A DNA stretch of 64,000 bases from positions 3,567,001 to 3,631,000 of the forward strand of contig NZ_CP030104.1 in NCBI RefSeq assembly GCF_003269425.1, read 5' to 3'. The notes beneath the pieces were generated by a model that searched no databases, had not been told where the DNA came from, and saw only the letters and a program-made list of their open reading frames with translations. Below are positions 24,385 to 33,244 of this stretch, piece after piece (position 1 is the first letter of the stretch; every line of letters starts with the position of its first letter). The position numbers and the translations under genes were made by a program. The DNA is from Flagellimonas maritima. GTDB lineage: Bacteria; Bacteroidota; Bacteroidia; Flavobacteriales; Flavobacteriaceae.

Positions 24385-25782
24385 ATGATACGTTCACTAT
24401 TTAGCAAAAAAAATACGCAGGTCGCTAAACAAAAGGAACTTGTCCATAACGCATATTTTAATTCGTTGAGAAACCTTAATTATGAAAGATTGGATAAGGA
24501 CGGCCATGTATATCTTGACTATACCGGCGGAAATTTATATTCAAGTTTACAATTGGATAAGCACATTGAGCTACTAAGCAACAATACATTTGGAAATCCA
24601 CATTCTACAAATCCCACCTCCCAATTATCCACCCGGCTTGTTGAGGAAGCCAGGGAAAAGATTATTTCCTTTTTCAATGCCGGGGATTATTATTGTGTTT
24701 TTACGCTCAATGCCTCAGGAGCGCTCAAAATAGTCGGAGAATGCTATCCCTTTAAGGATAATGGGCATTTTTTATTATTGACCGACAACCATAATTCCGT
24801 AAATGGCATACGGGAATATTGCAACAATTCTGGGGGTCATTATGAATATGTTCCCATGAACAATGTTGACCTCTCTATTTCTCGGGAAAATTTAATGCAG
24901 TGCCTTAAAGCTTCCAAGAGAAAGAACAAGCTTTTTGCTTTCCCTGCGCAATCAAATGTATCTGGGATAAAGCACGATCTTAGTTGGATTAGCAAAGCCC
25001 AGGAATTGGGCTGGGACGTTTTATTGGATGCAGCCGCATTTGTGCCAACTTCGATTCTGGATTTAAAAAAATACAGTCCCGATTTTGTTTCTATATCTTT
25101 TTATAAAATTTTTGGATATCCGACGGGGCTGGGTTGTCTTTTGGTAAAAAAAACCTCTTTTAATACATTGGACAAAAAATGGTTTGCAGGCGGGACTGTA
25201 AATTTAGCATCGGCCAAAGCACCATATCATTTTTTAGCCGATGGTCATGAACGGTATGAAAACGGAACATTGAACTACTTAGACATTCCGGCTTTAAAAA
25301 TAGGTCTTGAGTATATGGAATCCATAGGAATGCAACGGCTCAATGAAAGAATCGATTCCTTAATGGACTATTTGTTCGCAAACCTAAAAGAAATGCAACA
25401 CAGTAACGGCAATCCCCAATTGGAGATTTTTGGCCACCCCACAAGAAAAAATACTGGGGGAACACTGGTACTTTGCTTTAAAAACCCAGATGAATCAAAA
25501 ATAGGTTTTGAGAAGATAGAGCAATTGGCCAACCAAAGGAATATTTCTATTCGTTCAGGGTGCTTCTGCAACCCGGGATTGGACGAAACAAACAATTGTC
25601 TAACAACACAAGAGATATCAGATTATTTCAAAAGTCGTGATTCCGGTGATTATTATGATATGATTAACCATTTAAATAAAATGCGGGGAGCTACACGGGT
25701 ATCCGTTGGAATAGCAACAAACAAAAAAGATCTTGATACATTCCTAAAATTTGTAGCATCTCTTAAGGACAGGACACTATAA
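24385..25782 (+). CDS. PLP-dependent cysteine desulfurase-like enzyme, Moco-sulfurase type
   Basis: The 465-residue class-V aminotransferase-fold protein reads like the N-terminal NifS-like domain of eukaryotic molybdenum-cofactor sulfurase. Near the N-terminus is YLDYTGGNLYSSLQL, then NTFGNPHSTNPTS. The PLP-binding Lys241 is in FYKIFGYPTGLGCLL, and a catalytic Cys393 candidate lies in RSGCFCNPG. There is no MOSC domain and no molybdoenzyme gene nearby. It would mobilise sulfur from cysteine, but the acceptor is unknown. The start ATG 24385 (MIRSLFSKKN) is preferred to the upstream TTG at 24319. It lies between fragments of the tudor-like gene and looks like accessory cargo. Confidence 0.85.
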   Translation: MIRSLFSKKNTQVAKQKELVHNAYFNSLRNLNYERLDKDGHVYLDYTGGNLYSSLQLDKHIELLSNNTFGNPHSTNPTSQLSTRLVEEAREKIISFFNAGDYYCVFTLNASGALKIVGECYPFKDNGHFLLLTDNHNSVNGIREYCNNSGGHYEYVPMNNVDLSISRENLMQCLKASKRKNKLFAFPAQSNVSGIKHDLSWISKAQELGWDVLLDAAAFVPTSILDLKKYSPDFVSISFYKIFGYPTGLGCLLVKKTSFNTLDKKWFAGGTVNLASAKAPYHFLADGHERYENGTLNYLDIPALKIGLEYMESIGMQRLNERIDSLMDYLFANLKEMQHSNGNPQLEIFGHPTRKNTGGTLVLCFKNPDESKIGFEKIEQLANQRNISIRSGCFCNPGLDETNNCLTTQEISDYFKSRDSGDYYDMINHLNKMRGATRVSVGIATNKKDLDTFLKFVASLKDRTL

Positions 25783-25898
25783 AGCCTAATATAAATTAAT
25801 TGCATAATTAAATTGCTGAATTTATTAAAACCATGCAGTTAAAAACTCCATAATATCTCAGTATGTAATTTCTTTATTTTGAAGGAAAAATCTGCGAC

Positions 25899-25947
25899 CT
25901 TCGTTATCGGTCGATACAATTCATTAAACGGAATCATATCTTTAACG
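25899..25947 (+). repeat. Duplicated element A, copy 2, with the empty cassette site
   Basis: This stretch matches 20929-20978 with two substitutions and one deleted A. It continues directly as ATAAAAAACCC into the 3' flank of the 26010-26534 gene, with no cassette between. It is the reference for the exact cassette boundaries. Confidence 0.85.
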
Positions 25948-26009
25948 ATAAAAAACCCTCTACACCACTCCCTATTTTGGTCACATAAATTCCAGCCAAA
26001 ACATCACAA

Positions 26010-26534
26010 TCAGCTATTCCGCTCCCCCACAAATTGATCGCTCTTGTTTTTAAACAGCACATTAAATGTGGTAAGACTGCCATAAATACGGGTAATATAT
26101 TGTTGCAGGTCCACTTTTTCTTGGTCGTCCAGGTTTTTGCTGCTGTTTATTTTCTGTTCCATCACCCGAATGCGGTCACGTACCATTACAATTTTGTGAA
26201 AGAAGGTGTCAATCGGCATTTCTTTGTTGGCCAATGCATCGCCAGGTTCCAAAATCAGCTTTCCATTGCGCCATTTATCCGCAATGGCCACCTTTTCGGT
26301 GGTATCGCCCCATTTTTGTAGAATGGATACCAGGGAACGTTCCACATCAAAAAAACTGACCGTATCCACTTCATTTTCAACCCTATGGATAACCGCAAAA
26401 TCGGCATCAATAGCAATGGTTTCCAATCCATTCTCCAAAAAAGTGACCCAATAATGTTGGGAAGATACATTGGTGACCACTCCTTTTCCATATTCAGGAT
26501 GGTCAATACGAGAGCCTATGCCCAGTAATTTCAT
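26010..26534 (-). CDS. Conserved protein with an N-terminal tudor/SH3-like domain
   Basis: The 174-residue protein begins MKLLGIGSRIDHPEYGKGVVTNV. This resembles the GxxVxHxxFGxGxV fold found at the UvrD/PcrA C-terminus and in CarD-like proteins, which bind RNA polymerase or nucleic acids. The rest is helical, with DVERSLVSILQKWGD, DTFFHKIVMVRDRIRVMEQKIN and a Gln/Tyr-rich end. The function is unknown and the tudor comparison is by eye. The gene is intact, while two decayed copies of its 3' end lie at 21777-22010 and 23833-23926. This suggests its 3' end is a hotspot for insertion and rearrangement. It is divergent from uvrA. Confidence 0.85.
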   Translation of the reverse strand: MKLLGIGSRIDHPEYGKGVVTNVSSQHYWVTFLENGLETIAIDADFAVIHRVENEVDTVSFFDVERSLVSILQKWGDTTEKVAIADKWRNGKLILEPGDALANKEMPIDTFFHKIVMVRDRIRVMEQKINSSKNLDDQEKVDLQQYITRIYGSLTTFNVLFKNKSDQFVGERNS

Positions 26535-26670
26535 ACGTTTAAAATTTAATAAAAGCCAAATGGATTGACCGGTTTTTCATTGTTCCAAAAATAAGGCATC
26601 AATTAACAAAAACGAAACAGGAAGTCACTTCCTTTTTAAGATTCAAAACCTTATTTTAGCAGCTTGTGCT

Positions 26671-29532
26671 ATGATCAATTACGAAGAAAATATTGAAGTT
26701 CGAGGAGCAAGGGTCCACAACTTAAAAAATATCGATGTTACCATTCCAAGAGAGAAATTAGTAGTCATTACCGGCTTATCCGGTAGTGGCAAATCCTCTT
26801 TGGCTTTTGATACCATTTATGCAGAAGGGCAGCGCCGCTATATCGAAACCTTTTCTGCCTATGCCAGACAGTTTTTGGGCGGACTGGAAAGACCGGATGT
26901 CGATAAAATTGATGGCCTATCCCCCGTTATCGCCATTGAACAAAAGACCACATCAAAATCACCACGTTCCACCGTGGGCACCATAACAGAAGTCTACGAT
27001 TTTCTCAGGCTACTTTTCGCTCGTGCAGGAGACGCCTACAGTTACAATACCGGTGAAAAAATGGTGAGCTATTCCGATGAACAGATCAAAACACTGATTA
27101 TCGATTCGTACCGCGATAAAAAAATCAACGTGCTGGCGCCAGTGGTCAAATCGAGAAAAGGACATTATCGTGAGCTTTTTGAGCAAATTGGGAAACAAGG
27201 TTTTGTAAAGGTCCGTGTTGACGGGGAAATTCTGGACATTACCAAGGGAATGAAGGTGGACCGTTACAAGACCCATGATATTGAAATTGTAATCGACCGT
27301 TTAAAAGTGGTTGAAAACGAGGATTTCCATAAGCGTCTCAACGAAACCATAAATACGGCCATGTGTAGTGGCAATAACGTCTTGATGGTCTTGGAAGAAG
27401 GTGAAAAAGTGCCTCGGTACTTTAGTAGGGACCTCATGTGCCCATCCACCGGTATTTCATACCCGACCCCGGAACCCAACACTTTTTCCTTTAACTCCCC
27501 AAAAGGAATGTGCCCAAACTGTAATGGTCTGGGCCATGTGCACGAGGTCAACGAAAAAAAGATTTTTCCCAATAAAAAATTTTCCATAAAAAATGGTGGA
27601 ATCGCCCCGCTCGGGGAATATAAAAAGTCTTGGGCCTTTAAACAGTTGGAAACCATAGCACAGCGCTACAAGTTTGAATTGACGGACCCGTTGGAAAAAA
27701 TACCTTCGGAGGCCATGGATATCATTTTGAACGGCGGTAAAGATAGCTTTGAAGTAGATTCAAAAACCTTGGGAGTCAAACGCCAATATAAAATTGATTA
27801 CGAAGGTATTTCCAACTTTATCAAAAACCAGTTTGAGGAAGCCAATTCCACTTCCATAAAACGTTGGGCAAAAGAATACATGGACAAGGTCCAATGCCCG
27901 GAATGCAACGGGGCCAGATTACGCAAGGAATCTTTATATTTTAAGGTCGGCGAAAAGAATATAGCGGAACTTGCACATTTGGATATTGCCGAACTCGCTG
28001 CATTTTTTAAAGCATTGAACAGCAATCTTGAAGGCAACCAAAAAATAATCGCCGAAGAAATCATCAAGGAAATAAGTACCAGAATCCAATTTTTATTGGA
28101 TGTTGGTCTGGATTACCTATCCTTGAACCGTAGCTCCAAGTCACTTTCAGGAGGCGAAGCACAACGCATTCGCTTGGCAACACAGATTGGTTCACAGTTG
28201 GTGGGAGTCCTCTATATTTTGGACGAGCCAAGTATAGGATTGCACCAACGCGACAACGAGCGTTTGATAAATTCTTTGATCTCGCTCAGGGATATTGGAA
28301 ATTCTGTTATAGTGGTGGAACATGATAAGGACATGATAGTACATGCGGACCATGTAATCGATATAGGACCCAAGGCAGGTAAACATGGAGGCGAAATTAT
28401 CTCTGAAGGAAAACCCGAAGACCTTAAATTACACCATACCCTGACCGCTGAATATATAACGGGCGAACGTGAGATACCCGTCCCCAGCAACCGCAGAAAA
28501 GGAACTGGGAAGAAAATCGTTCTATCGGGGTGTACGGGAAACAATTTGAAAAATGTTACCGTAGAGTTTCCTCTGGGTAAATTGATTGGTGTTACAGGAG
28601 TGTCGGGCAGTGGAAAATCAACACTGGTCAATGAGACCCTCTACCCTATCATGAACGCACATTATTTTAATGGCGTTAAAAAACCCATGCCCTATAAAAA
28701 AATAAAGGGACTGGAACATGTAGATAAAGTCATTGATATCAACCAATCTCCAATAGGAAGGACTCCACGTTCCAACCCAGCAACGTATACCGGTACCTTT
28801 AGTGAAATCCGCGCCCTTTTTGCAAAAACCACCGAAGCTACCATCAGAGGCTACAAACCTGGAAGGTTCAGTTTTAATGTGGCGGGGGGACGTTGTGAAA
28901 CCTGCCAAGGCGGTGGGCTTAAAGTCATTGAAATGAATTTTCTGCCGGATGTTTACGTAGAATGTGAAACATGTAACGGGAAACGCTTCAATAGGGAAAC
29001 TTTGGAAATCAGGTACAAAGGGAAATCCATTGCGGATGTGTTAGAAATGACCATTAACGAAGCGGTGGACTTTTTTGAGATGATTCCCAAAATTCACAGA
29101 AAACTCAAAACGATTAAGGACGTGGGCTTGGGCTACATTTCTTTGGGACAGCAGTCCACTACCCTTTCCGGTGGTGAGGCACAACGAGTAAAACTGGCCA
29201 CTGAACTCTCTAAACGTGATACGGGCAACACATTTTATATCTTGGATGAGCCAACCACTGGACTTCATTTTGAAGATATTAGAGTGCTGATGGAAGTTTT
29301 GAATAGATTGGCGGACAAAGGCAATACCATTTTGGTCATTGAGCATAACATGGATGTAATCAAAATGATGGATTATATCATTGACATTGGTTATGAAGGT
29401 GGCCGCGGTGGCGGAATGGTTGTGGCAAAAGGAACACCTGAAGTAGTTGCCAAGGATGAAAAAAGTTATACGGCAAAGTTTTTGAAGAAAGAATTGGATA
29501 CTGCTAAACTAAAAGTTGCATCGGCAGTCTAA
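26671..29532 (+). CDS. uvrA: Excinuclease ABC subunit A
   Basis: The 953-residue UvrA is of normal length for nucleotide-excision repair, where it scans DNA for damage with UvrB. Both ABC modules are present: Walker A GLSGSGKSSLAF (first) and GVSGSGKSTLVNE (second), and ABC signatures SLSGGEAQRIRLA and TLSGGEAQRVKLA. The Walker B strands are ILDEPSIGLH and ILDEPTTGLH. Zinc-finger CxxC pairs are CPNCNGLGH, CPECNGARL, CETCQGGG and CETCNGKRF. It leads a close run with the LOG protein (17 bp) and the M1-like barrel protein. No SOS-like operator matching GGAATATTTCC was found upstream. Confidence 0.97.
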   Translation: MINYEENIEVRGARVHNLKNIDVTIPREKLVVITGLSGSGKSSLAFDTIYAEGQRRYIETFSAYARQFLGGLERPDVDKIDGLSPVIAIEQKTTSKSPRSTVGTITEVYDFLRLLFARAGDAYSYNTGEKMVSYSDEQIKTLIIDSYRDKKINVLAPVVKSRKGHYRELFEQIGKQGFVKVRVDGEILDITKGMKVDRYKTHDIEIVIDRLKVVENEDFHKRLNETINTAMCSGNNVLMVLEEGEKVPRYFSRDLMCPSTGISYPTPEPNTFSFNSPKGMCPNCNGLGHVHEVNEKKIFPNKKFSIKNGGIAPLGEYKKSWAFKQLETIAQRYKFELTDPLEKIPSEAMDIILNGGKDSFEVDSKTLGVKRQYKIDYEGISNFIKNQFEEANSTSIKRWAKEYMDKVQCPECNGARLRKESLYFKVGEKNIAELAHLDIAELAAFFKALNSNLEGNQKIIAEEIIKEISTRIQFLLDVGLDYLSLNRSSKSLSGGEAQRIRLATQIGSQLVGVLYILDEPSIGLHQRDNERLINSLISLRDIGNSVIVVEHDKDMIVHADHVIDIGPKAGKHGGEIISEGKPEDLKLHHTLTAEYITGEREIPVPSNRRKGTGKKIVLSGCTGNNLKNVTVEFPLGKLIGVTGVSGSGKSTLVNETLYPIMNAHYFNGVKKPMPYKKIKGLEHVDKVIDINQSPIGRTPRSNPATYTGTFSEIRALFAKTTEATIRGYKPGRFSFNVAGGRCETCQGGGLKVIEMNFLPDVYVECETCNGKRFNRETLEIRYKGKSIADVLEMTINEAVDFFEMIPKIHRKLKTIKDVGLGYISLGQQSTTLSGGEAQRVKLATELSKRDTGNTFYILDEPTTGLHFEDIRVLMEVLNRLADKGNTILVIEHNMDVIKMMDYIIDIGYEGGRGGGMVVAKGTPEVVAKDEKSYTAKFLKKELDTAKLKVASAV

Positions 29533-29549
29533 AATAGAATATCAACAAT

Positions 29550-30236
29550 ATGCGAAAAGAACAACACCATAAAGGTTGGAACGAAATAAAAACCAATGAT
29601 TCTTGGGCAATTTTCAAGATAATGGGGGAATTTGTAAATGGTTTTGAGAAGATGAGTGCCATAGGACCCTGTGTTTCCATCTTTGGATCGGCAAGAACAA
29701 AACCCGGTCAAGATTACTATGAACTTGCCGTTAAAATTGCCAAAAGCATTGCGGATGCTGGCTACGGCGTTATAACTGGTGGAGGCCCAGGGATAATGGA
29801 AGCGGGAAACAAGGGAGCCAATTTGGCGGGAGGAACATCCGTAGGGCTCAATATCGACCTTCCTTTTGAGCAGCATGACAACCCTTTTATTGATCGTGAC
29901 AAAAGTCTTGATTTTGATTATTTCTTTGTACGGAAGGTGATGTTCGTCAAATATTCGCAGGGGTTTGTTGTAATGCCAGGGGGCTTTGGCACGCTGGACG
30001 AACTTTTTGAAGCAATAACGCTCATTCAGACCAATAAAATTCAAAAATTCCCGATTATATTGGTAGGGACCAAATTTTGGGGAGGCCTTTCCGAATGGAT
30101 AAAAAATACCATGCTGGAAGCTGGGAACATAAGTATAAAAGACCTTGATTTGATTAAATTGGTTGATACAGAAGATGAAGTGGTTGAGATTATCGATGCA
30201 TTCTATAAAGGACGAAACCTCAGTCCAAATTTTTAA
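29550..30236 (+). CDS. LOG-family Rossmann-fold protein (TIGR00730; cytokinin riboside phosphoribohydrolase-like)
   Basis: The 228-residue protein carries the LOG motif PGGFGTLDELFE (from about residue 142), the nucleotide loop GGGPGIMEAGNKGA, and SIFGSARTKPG near the N-terminus. The conserved FFVRKVMFVKYS helix precedes the catalytic motif. Plant and bacterial LOG enzymes release adenine-type bases from nucleoside monophosphates. Many bacterial members are nucleotide 5'-monophosphate nucleosidases with an undefined role. It lies 17 bp after uvrA and 10 bp before the next gene, so it is probably in one transcript. Confidence 0.9.
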   Translation: MRKEQHHKGWNEIKTNDSWAIFKIMGEFVNGFEKMSAIGPCVSIFGSARTKPGQDYYELAVKIAKSIADAGYGVITGGGPGIMEAGNKGANLAGGTSVGLNIDLPFEQHDNPFIDRDKSLDFDYFFVRKVMFVKYSQGFVVMPGGFGTLDELFEAITLIQTNKIQKFPIILVGTKFWGGLSEWIKNTMLEAGNISIKDLDLIKLVDTEDEVVEIIDAFYKGRNLSPNF

Positions 30237-30246
30237 CTTAAAAATT

Positions 30247-33084
30247 TTGACAAAAAAGCGTTTTATTCAACAAACCCAGATCTTGTTTTTTTTCTTTTTG
30301 AGCCTTTCGCTATTGGGTCAACATAGAAACGAAATAACTGCGGCGTTGAACGATTCTACAAAGCAGATTCAAATAAGCCAAAAGTTTACTTACGTCAACA
30401 ATTCCGAAGAAGGGCTTTCTACGCTTTACTTTAATGATTGGAACCATGCCTATGCCAATAGGAACACTGCTTTGGCAGAACGTTTTGCAGAAGAGTTTAA
30501 ACGCAGCCTGCATCTATCAAAAGACTTTGAACGTGGAAACACAACAGTAATGAGCGTGGTAGGCAGTGATTATACAGGATTGGAATGGGAACGTGTGGGG
30601 AACAGGGACATCATAAAAGTCAAATTAAAAAATGTTCTGAAACCCGGAGAGTCTGCCCAACTGTTCTTTACGTACACCATTAAACTTCCCAGTAAAAAAT
30701 TCACTTTATATGGTTTTGATACGAACGGCGAGTATTATTTAAAAGATTGGTACCTGACACCTGCGGTATACGACCTTGGTTGGAAACTTTATGATAATAT
30801 GGGTCTTGACGACATGTATACGGACGTTGCCGACACCAGTATTGAGTTCACTTATCCCGAAAAATTATTCTTAGCTTCCAATTTTGACGAGAGCAGCAAG
30901 AATACGTTTCTTGGTGCGCAATATATAGTTTTTAGGGGAACAAACAGAAAAGGCTGCGAAATCATATTGAGCAGATTAAAAAGATTTACAAAGCACGTTA
31001 CACGTTATTTGACCGTTACCACGGATATCGATGTCAACAAATACGACGAAATATCACAGGGAGTATCCATCAACAAAATAGCCCGTTATCTAGAAAAAAA
31101 TCTTGGCAGGTATCCCCACAATAATTTGTTGGTCAGTGAAATTGACTACAGTAAGACGCCGCTTTATGGCATAAATCAATTGCCCTCATTCATTAGGCCC
31201 TATGAAGAACAGTTTCAATTTGAGCTTAAATTTTTAAAAACGGCGATTAACAGCTTTTTGGCCGAAACCATGTATTTGGACCCCAGAGGCGAACGGTGGG
31301 TAAATGATGCCATAGCCAATTATTTAATGATAAAATATGTTGAGGAAAACTATCCGGAACAAAAACTGGCAGGAAAACTTTCTAAAATATGGGGCTTTAA
31401 AAGTTTCCACCTTGCCCAAATGGACTTTAATGAACAGTATGCACTATTAAGCATGTTTCCTGCACGTAGAAATATTGATCAAGCTCTTACCACGCCCAAT
31501 GATTCTTTGATAAAATTCAATGAAAAAATTGCAAATAGCTATAAGGCCGGTTTGGGAATGTCTTATTTATCGGATTATATAGGCGAGAGAAAAGTTGACA
31601 GTAGCATTCATGGATTTTACAGAACGCATAGTTTGGATTCAAAGGTAAATGCACAGGATTTTAGGGAAGAGCTGGAACGTTTTGCCGATAAGGATATAGA
31701 TTGGTTTTTTGATGAATATGTTGCCACAAGAAAAAAGATAGATTTTAAAATCAAGAAGGTTAAAAAAACCGATGATTCCATCACGTTTACCATAAAAAAT
31801 AAGAGGCGTACCAACGTCCCTATTTCGCTATTTGGTTTGCAGAAGGATTCCGTCATTTCCAAATATTGGTTTTCAGATATAGATACGTCCAGGACTTTTA
31901 CCATTCCAAGAAATGGGGAGGACCGTTTGGTCCTAAATTACGATCAAAAAATACCTGAATTCAATCAACGTGATAATTGGAAGACGTTGAACGGATTTTT
32001 TTCCAGTAATAAAAAATTGAAATTTCAATTCTTTAAGGACACCGAAGACCCTTATTTTAATCAAATTTTTTATGTGCCCGTTGCCAATTTCAACGTGTAC
32101 GATGGTATAACACCCGGAATTAGAATTTATAATAAAACATTTTTGGAGAGGCCTTTTCAATATGATATAGTTCCGACATATTCTTTTTTAGAAAAGACCG
32201 TAGTTGGAAAGGCCAGTATACGCTATAGAAAATATCATGGGAAAAGTGGCCTTTTTGTATCCAACTATTCTTTCTCGGGATCTACATCGCATTTTCAGAC
32301 CAATTCACGTTTTTCTACGCTTACACCGGCAATAAGCTTTGGCTGGAGACCTGAAGATTTAATCTCCAATCGTAGGCAAAGACTCCTTTTTCGTTATAGA
32401 AGCGTATTTAGAAATATTGACGAAAGCCTTGTGGACCAAATAGATACAGAACCTGACTACAGTGTTTTCAATGTTCGATTTACCGACGTGGACAACGATA
32501 TTCTGAATTTTGCATCCTGGTTTTTAGATGCCCAGCATTCCACCGATTTTACCAAGTTGGCATTTGAGGTGGAATACAGAAAATTATACCAGGACAATAG
32601 ACAGTTTAATTTTCGTTTTTATGCAGGTAAATTTTTAATAAACGATACAGATTCCGACTTTTTTAGTTTCGCTTTGGATAGACCAACGGATTATCTTTTC
32701 GACTTAGCATATCTGGGCAGGTCCGAAGATTCGGGAATTTATAGCCAGCAAATCATAATAGCAGAGGGCGGCTTTAAATCCCAATTGGAAAATCCTTTTG
32801 TAAATGATTGGATAACAACAGCCAATGCCAGTACCAGTATTTGGAGATGGATAGAAGCGTATGGGGATATAGGATTTACCAGGAATAAGGGAGAAAATCC
32901 ACGTTTTGTCTATGGTTCAGGTATTCGTTTAAATCTGGTGACCGATTTTTTTGAGCTTTACTTTCCGGTATACTCAAACAGAGGTTGGGAAATTGCCGAT
33001 CAAAATTATGGCGAACGAATCCGTTTTATAGTGACCATAAGCCCCAGAACCCTTACTGGGCTATTTACCAGAAAATGGTTTTAG
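30247..33084 (+). CDS. M1 peptidase-like domain without zinc ligands, fused to an outer-membrane beta-barrel-like domain
   Basis: The 945-residue exported protein starts at TTG 30247 (MTKKRFIQQTQILFFFFLSL), giving a signal peptide. The ATG at 30163 would lie inside the LOG gene. Residues about 20-480 follow the M1 aminopeptidase layout. Where HELVHQWFG...WLHEGFA is expected, the protein reads KTAINSFLAE...WVNDAIANYL, so both zinc histidines and both glutamates are lost. The C-terminal half (about 600-945) is rich in amphipathic Tyr/Phe strands and ends LTGLFTRKWF, like an outer-membrane barrel. It may be a non-catalytic binding or scaffold module at the outer membrane (inference). Confidence 0.8.
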   Translation: MTKKRFIQQTQILFFFFLSLSLLGQHRNEITAALNDSTKQIQISQKFTYVNNSEEGLSTLYFNDWNHAYANRNTALAERFAEEFKRSLHLSKDFERGNTTVMSVVGSDYTGLEWERVGNRDIIKVKLKNVLKPGESAQLFFTYTIKLPSKKFTLYGFDTNGEYYLKDWYLTPAVYDLGWKLYDNMGLDDMYTDVADTSIEFTYPEKLFLASNFDESSKNTFLGAQYIVFRGTNRKGCEIILSRLKRFTKHVTRYLTVTTDIDVNKYDEISQGVSINKIARYLEKNLGRYPHNNLLVSEIDYSKTPLYGINQLPSFIRPYEEQFQFELKFLKTAINSFLAETMYLDPRGERWVNDAIANYLMIKYVEENYPEQKLAGKLSKIWGFKSFHLAQMDFNEQYALLSMFPARRNIDQALTTPNDSLIKFNEKIANSYKAGLGMSYLSDYIGERKVDSSIHGFYRTHSLDSKVNAQDFREELERFADKDIDWFFDEYVATRKKIDFKIKKVKKTDDSITFTIKNKRRTNVPISLFGLQKDSVISKYWFSDIDTSRTFTIPRNGEDRLVLNYDQKIPEFNQRDNWKTLNGFFSSNKKLKFQFFKDTEDPYFNQIFYVPVANFNVYDGITPGIRIYNKTFLERPFQYDIVPTYSFLEKTVVGKASIRYRKYHGKSGLFVSNYSFSGSTSHFQTNSRFSTLTPAISFGWRPEDLISNRRQRLLFRYRSVFRNIDESLVDQIDTEPDYSVFNVRFTDVDNDILNFASWFLDAQHSTDFTKLAFEVEYRKLYQDNRQFNFRFYAGKFLINDTDSDFFSFALDRPTDYLFDLAYLGRSEDSGIYSQQIIIAEGGFKSQLENPFVNDWITTANASTSIWRWIEAYGDIGFTRNKGENPRFVYGSGIRLNLVTDFFELYFPVYSNRGWEIADQNYGERIRFIVTISPRTLTGLFTRKWF

Positions 33085-33194
33085 TATTGATGTATTCCCA
33101 AAAAAAGGACATTTCGACTTTATTTTATTAACGAATTATCACTCAAACAGTTATTTTTTTAACAAAATAATGATTTTTTAACATGCTCTGTAAT

Positions 33195-33224
33195 TGTTGA
33201 TTTGAGTGGGTTTTAGTAATTTTG
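33195..33224 (+). promoter_or_regulatory. Promoter of the fused E1 gene
   Basis: TTG at 33195-33197 and TAATTTTG at 33217-33224 (a full TAnnTTTG match) are 19 bp apart. The -7 box ends 20 bp before ATG 33245. Its position also argues against the longer ORF start at 33206. Confidence 0.55.
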
Positions 33225-33244
33225 CAACTAATCCAAAGTTATAT

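Noticed and set aside
26010-26534. CarD-type RNA polymerase regulator
   Set aside because: Only the first 40 residues resemble a tudor/SH3 fold. The rest does not match the CarD helical domain.
30163-30246. Longer start of the M1-like barrel gene inside the LOG gene
   Set aside because: It would put 28 residues before the signal peptide and overlap the LOG gene by 74 bp.
33206-33244. Upstream start of the fused E1 gene
   Set aside because: The TAATTTTG promoter box lies within the extension.
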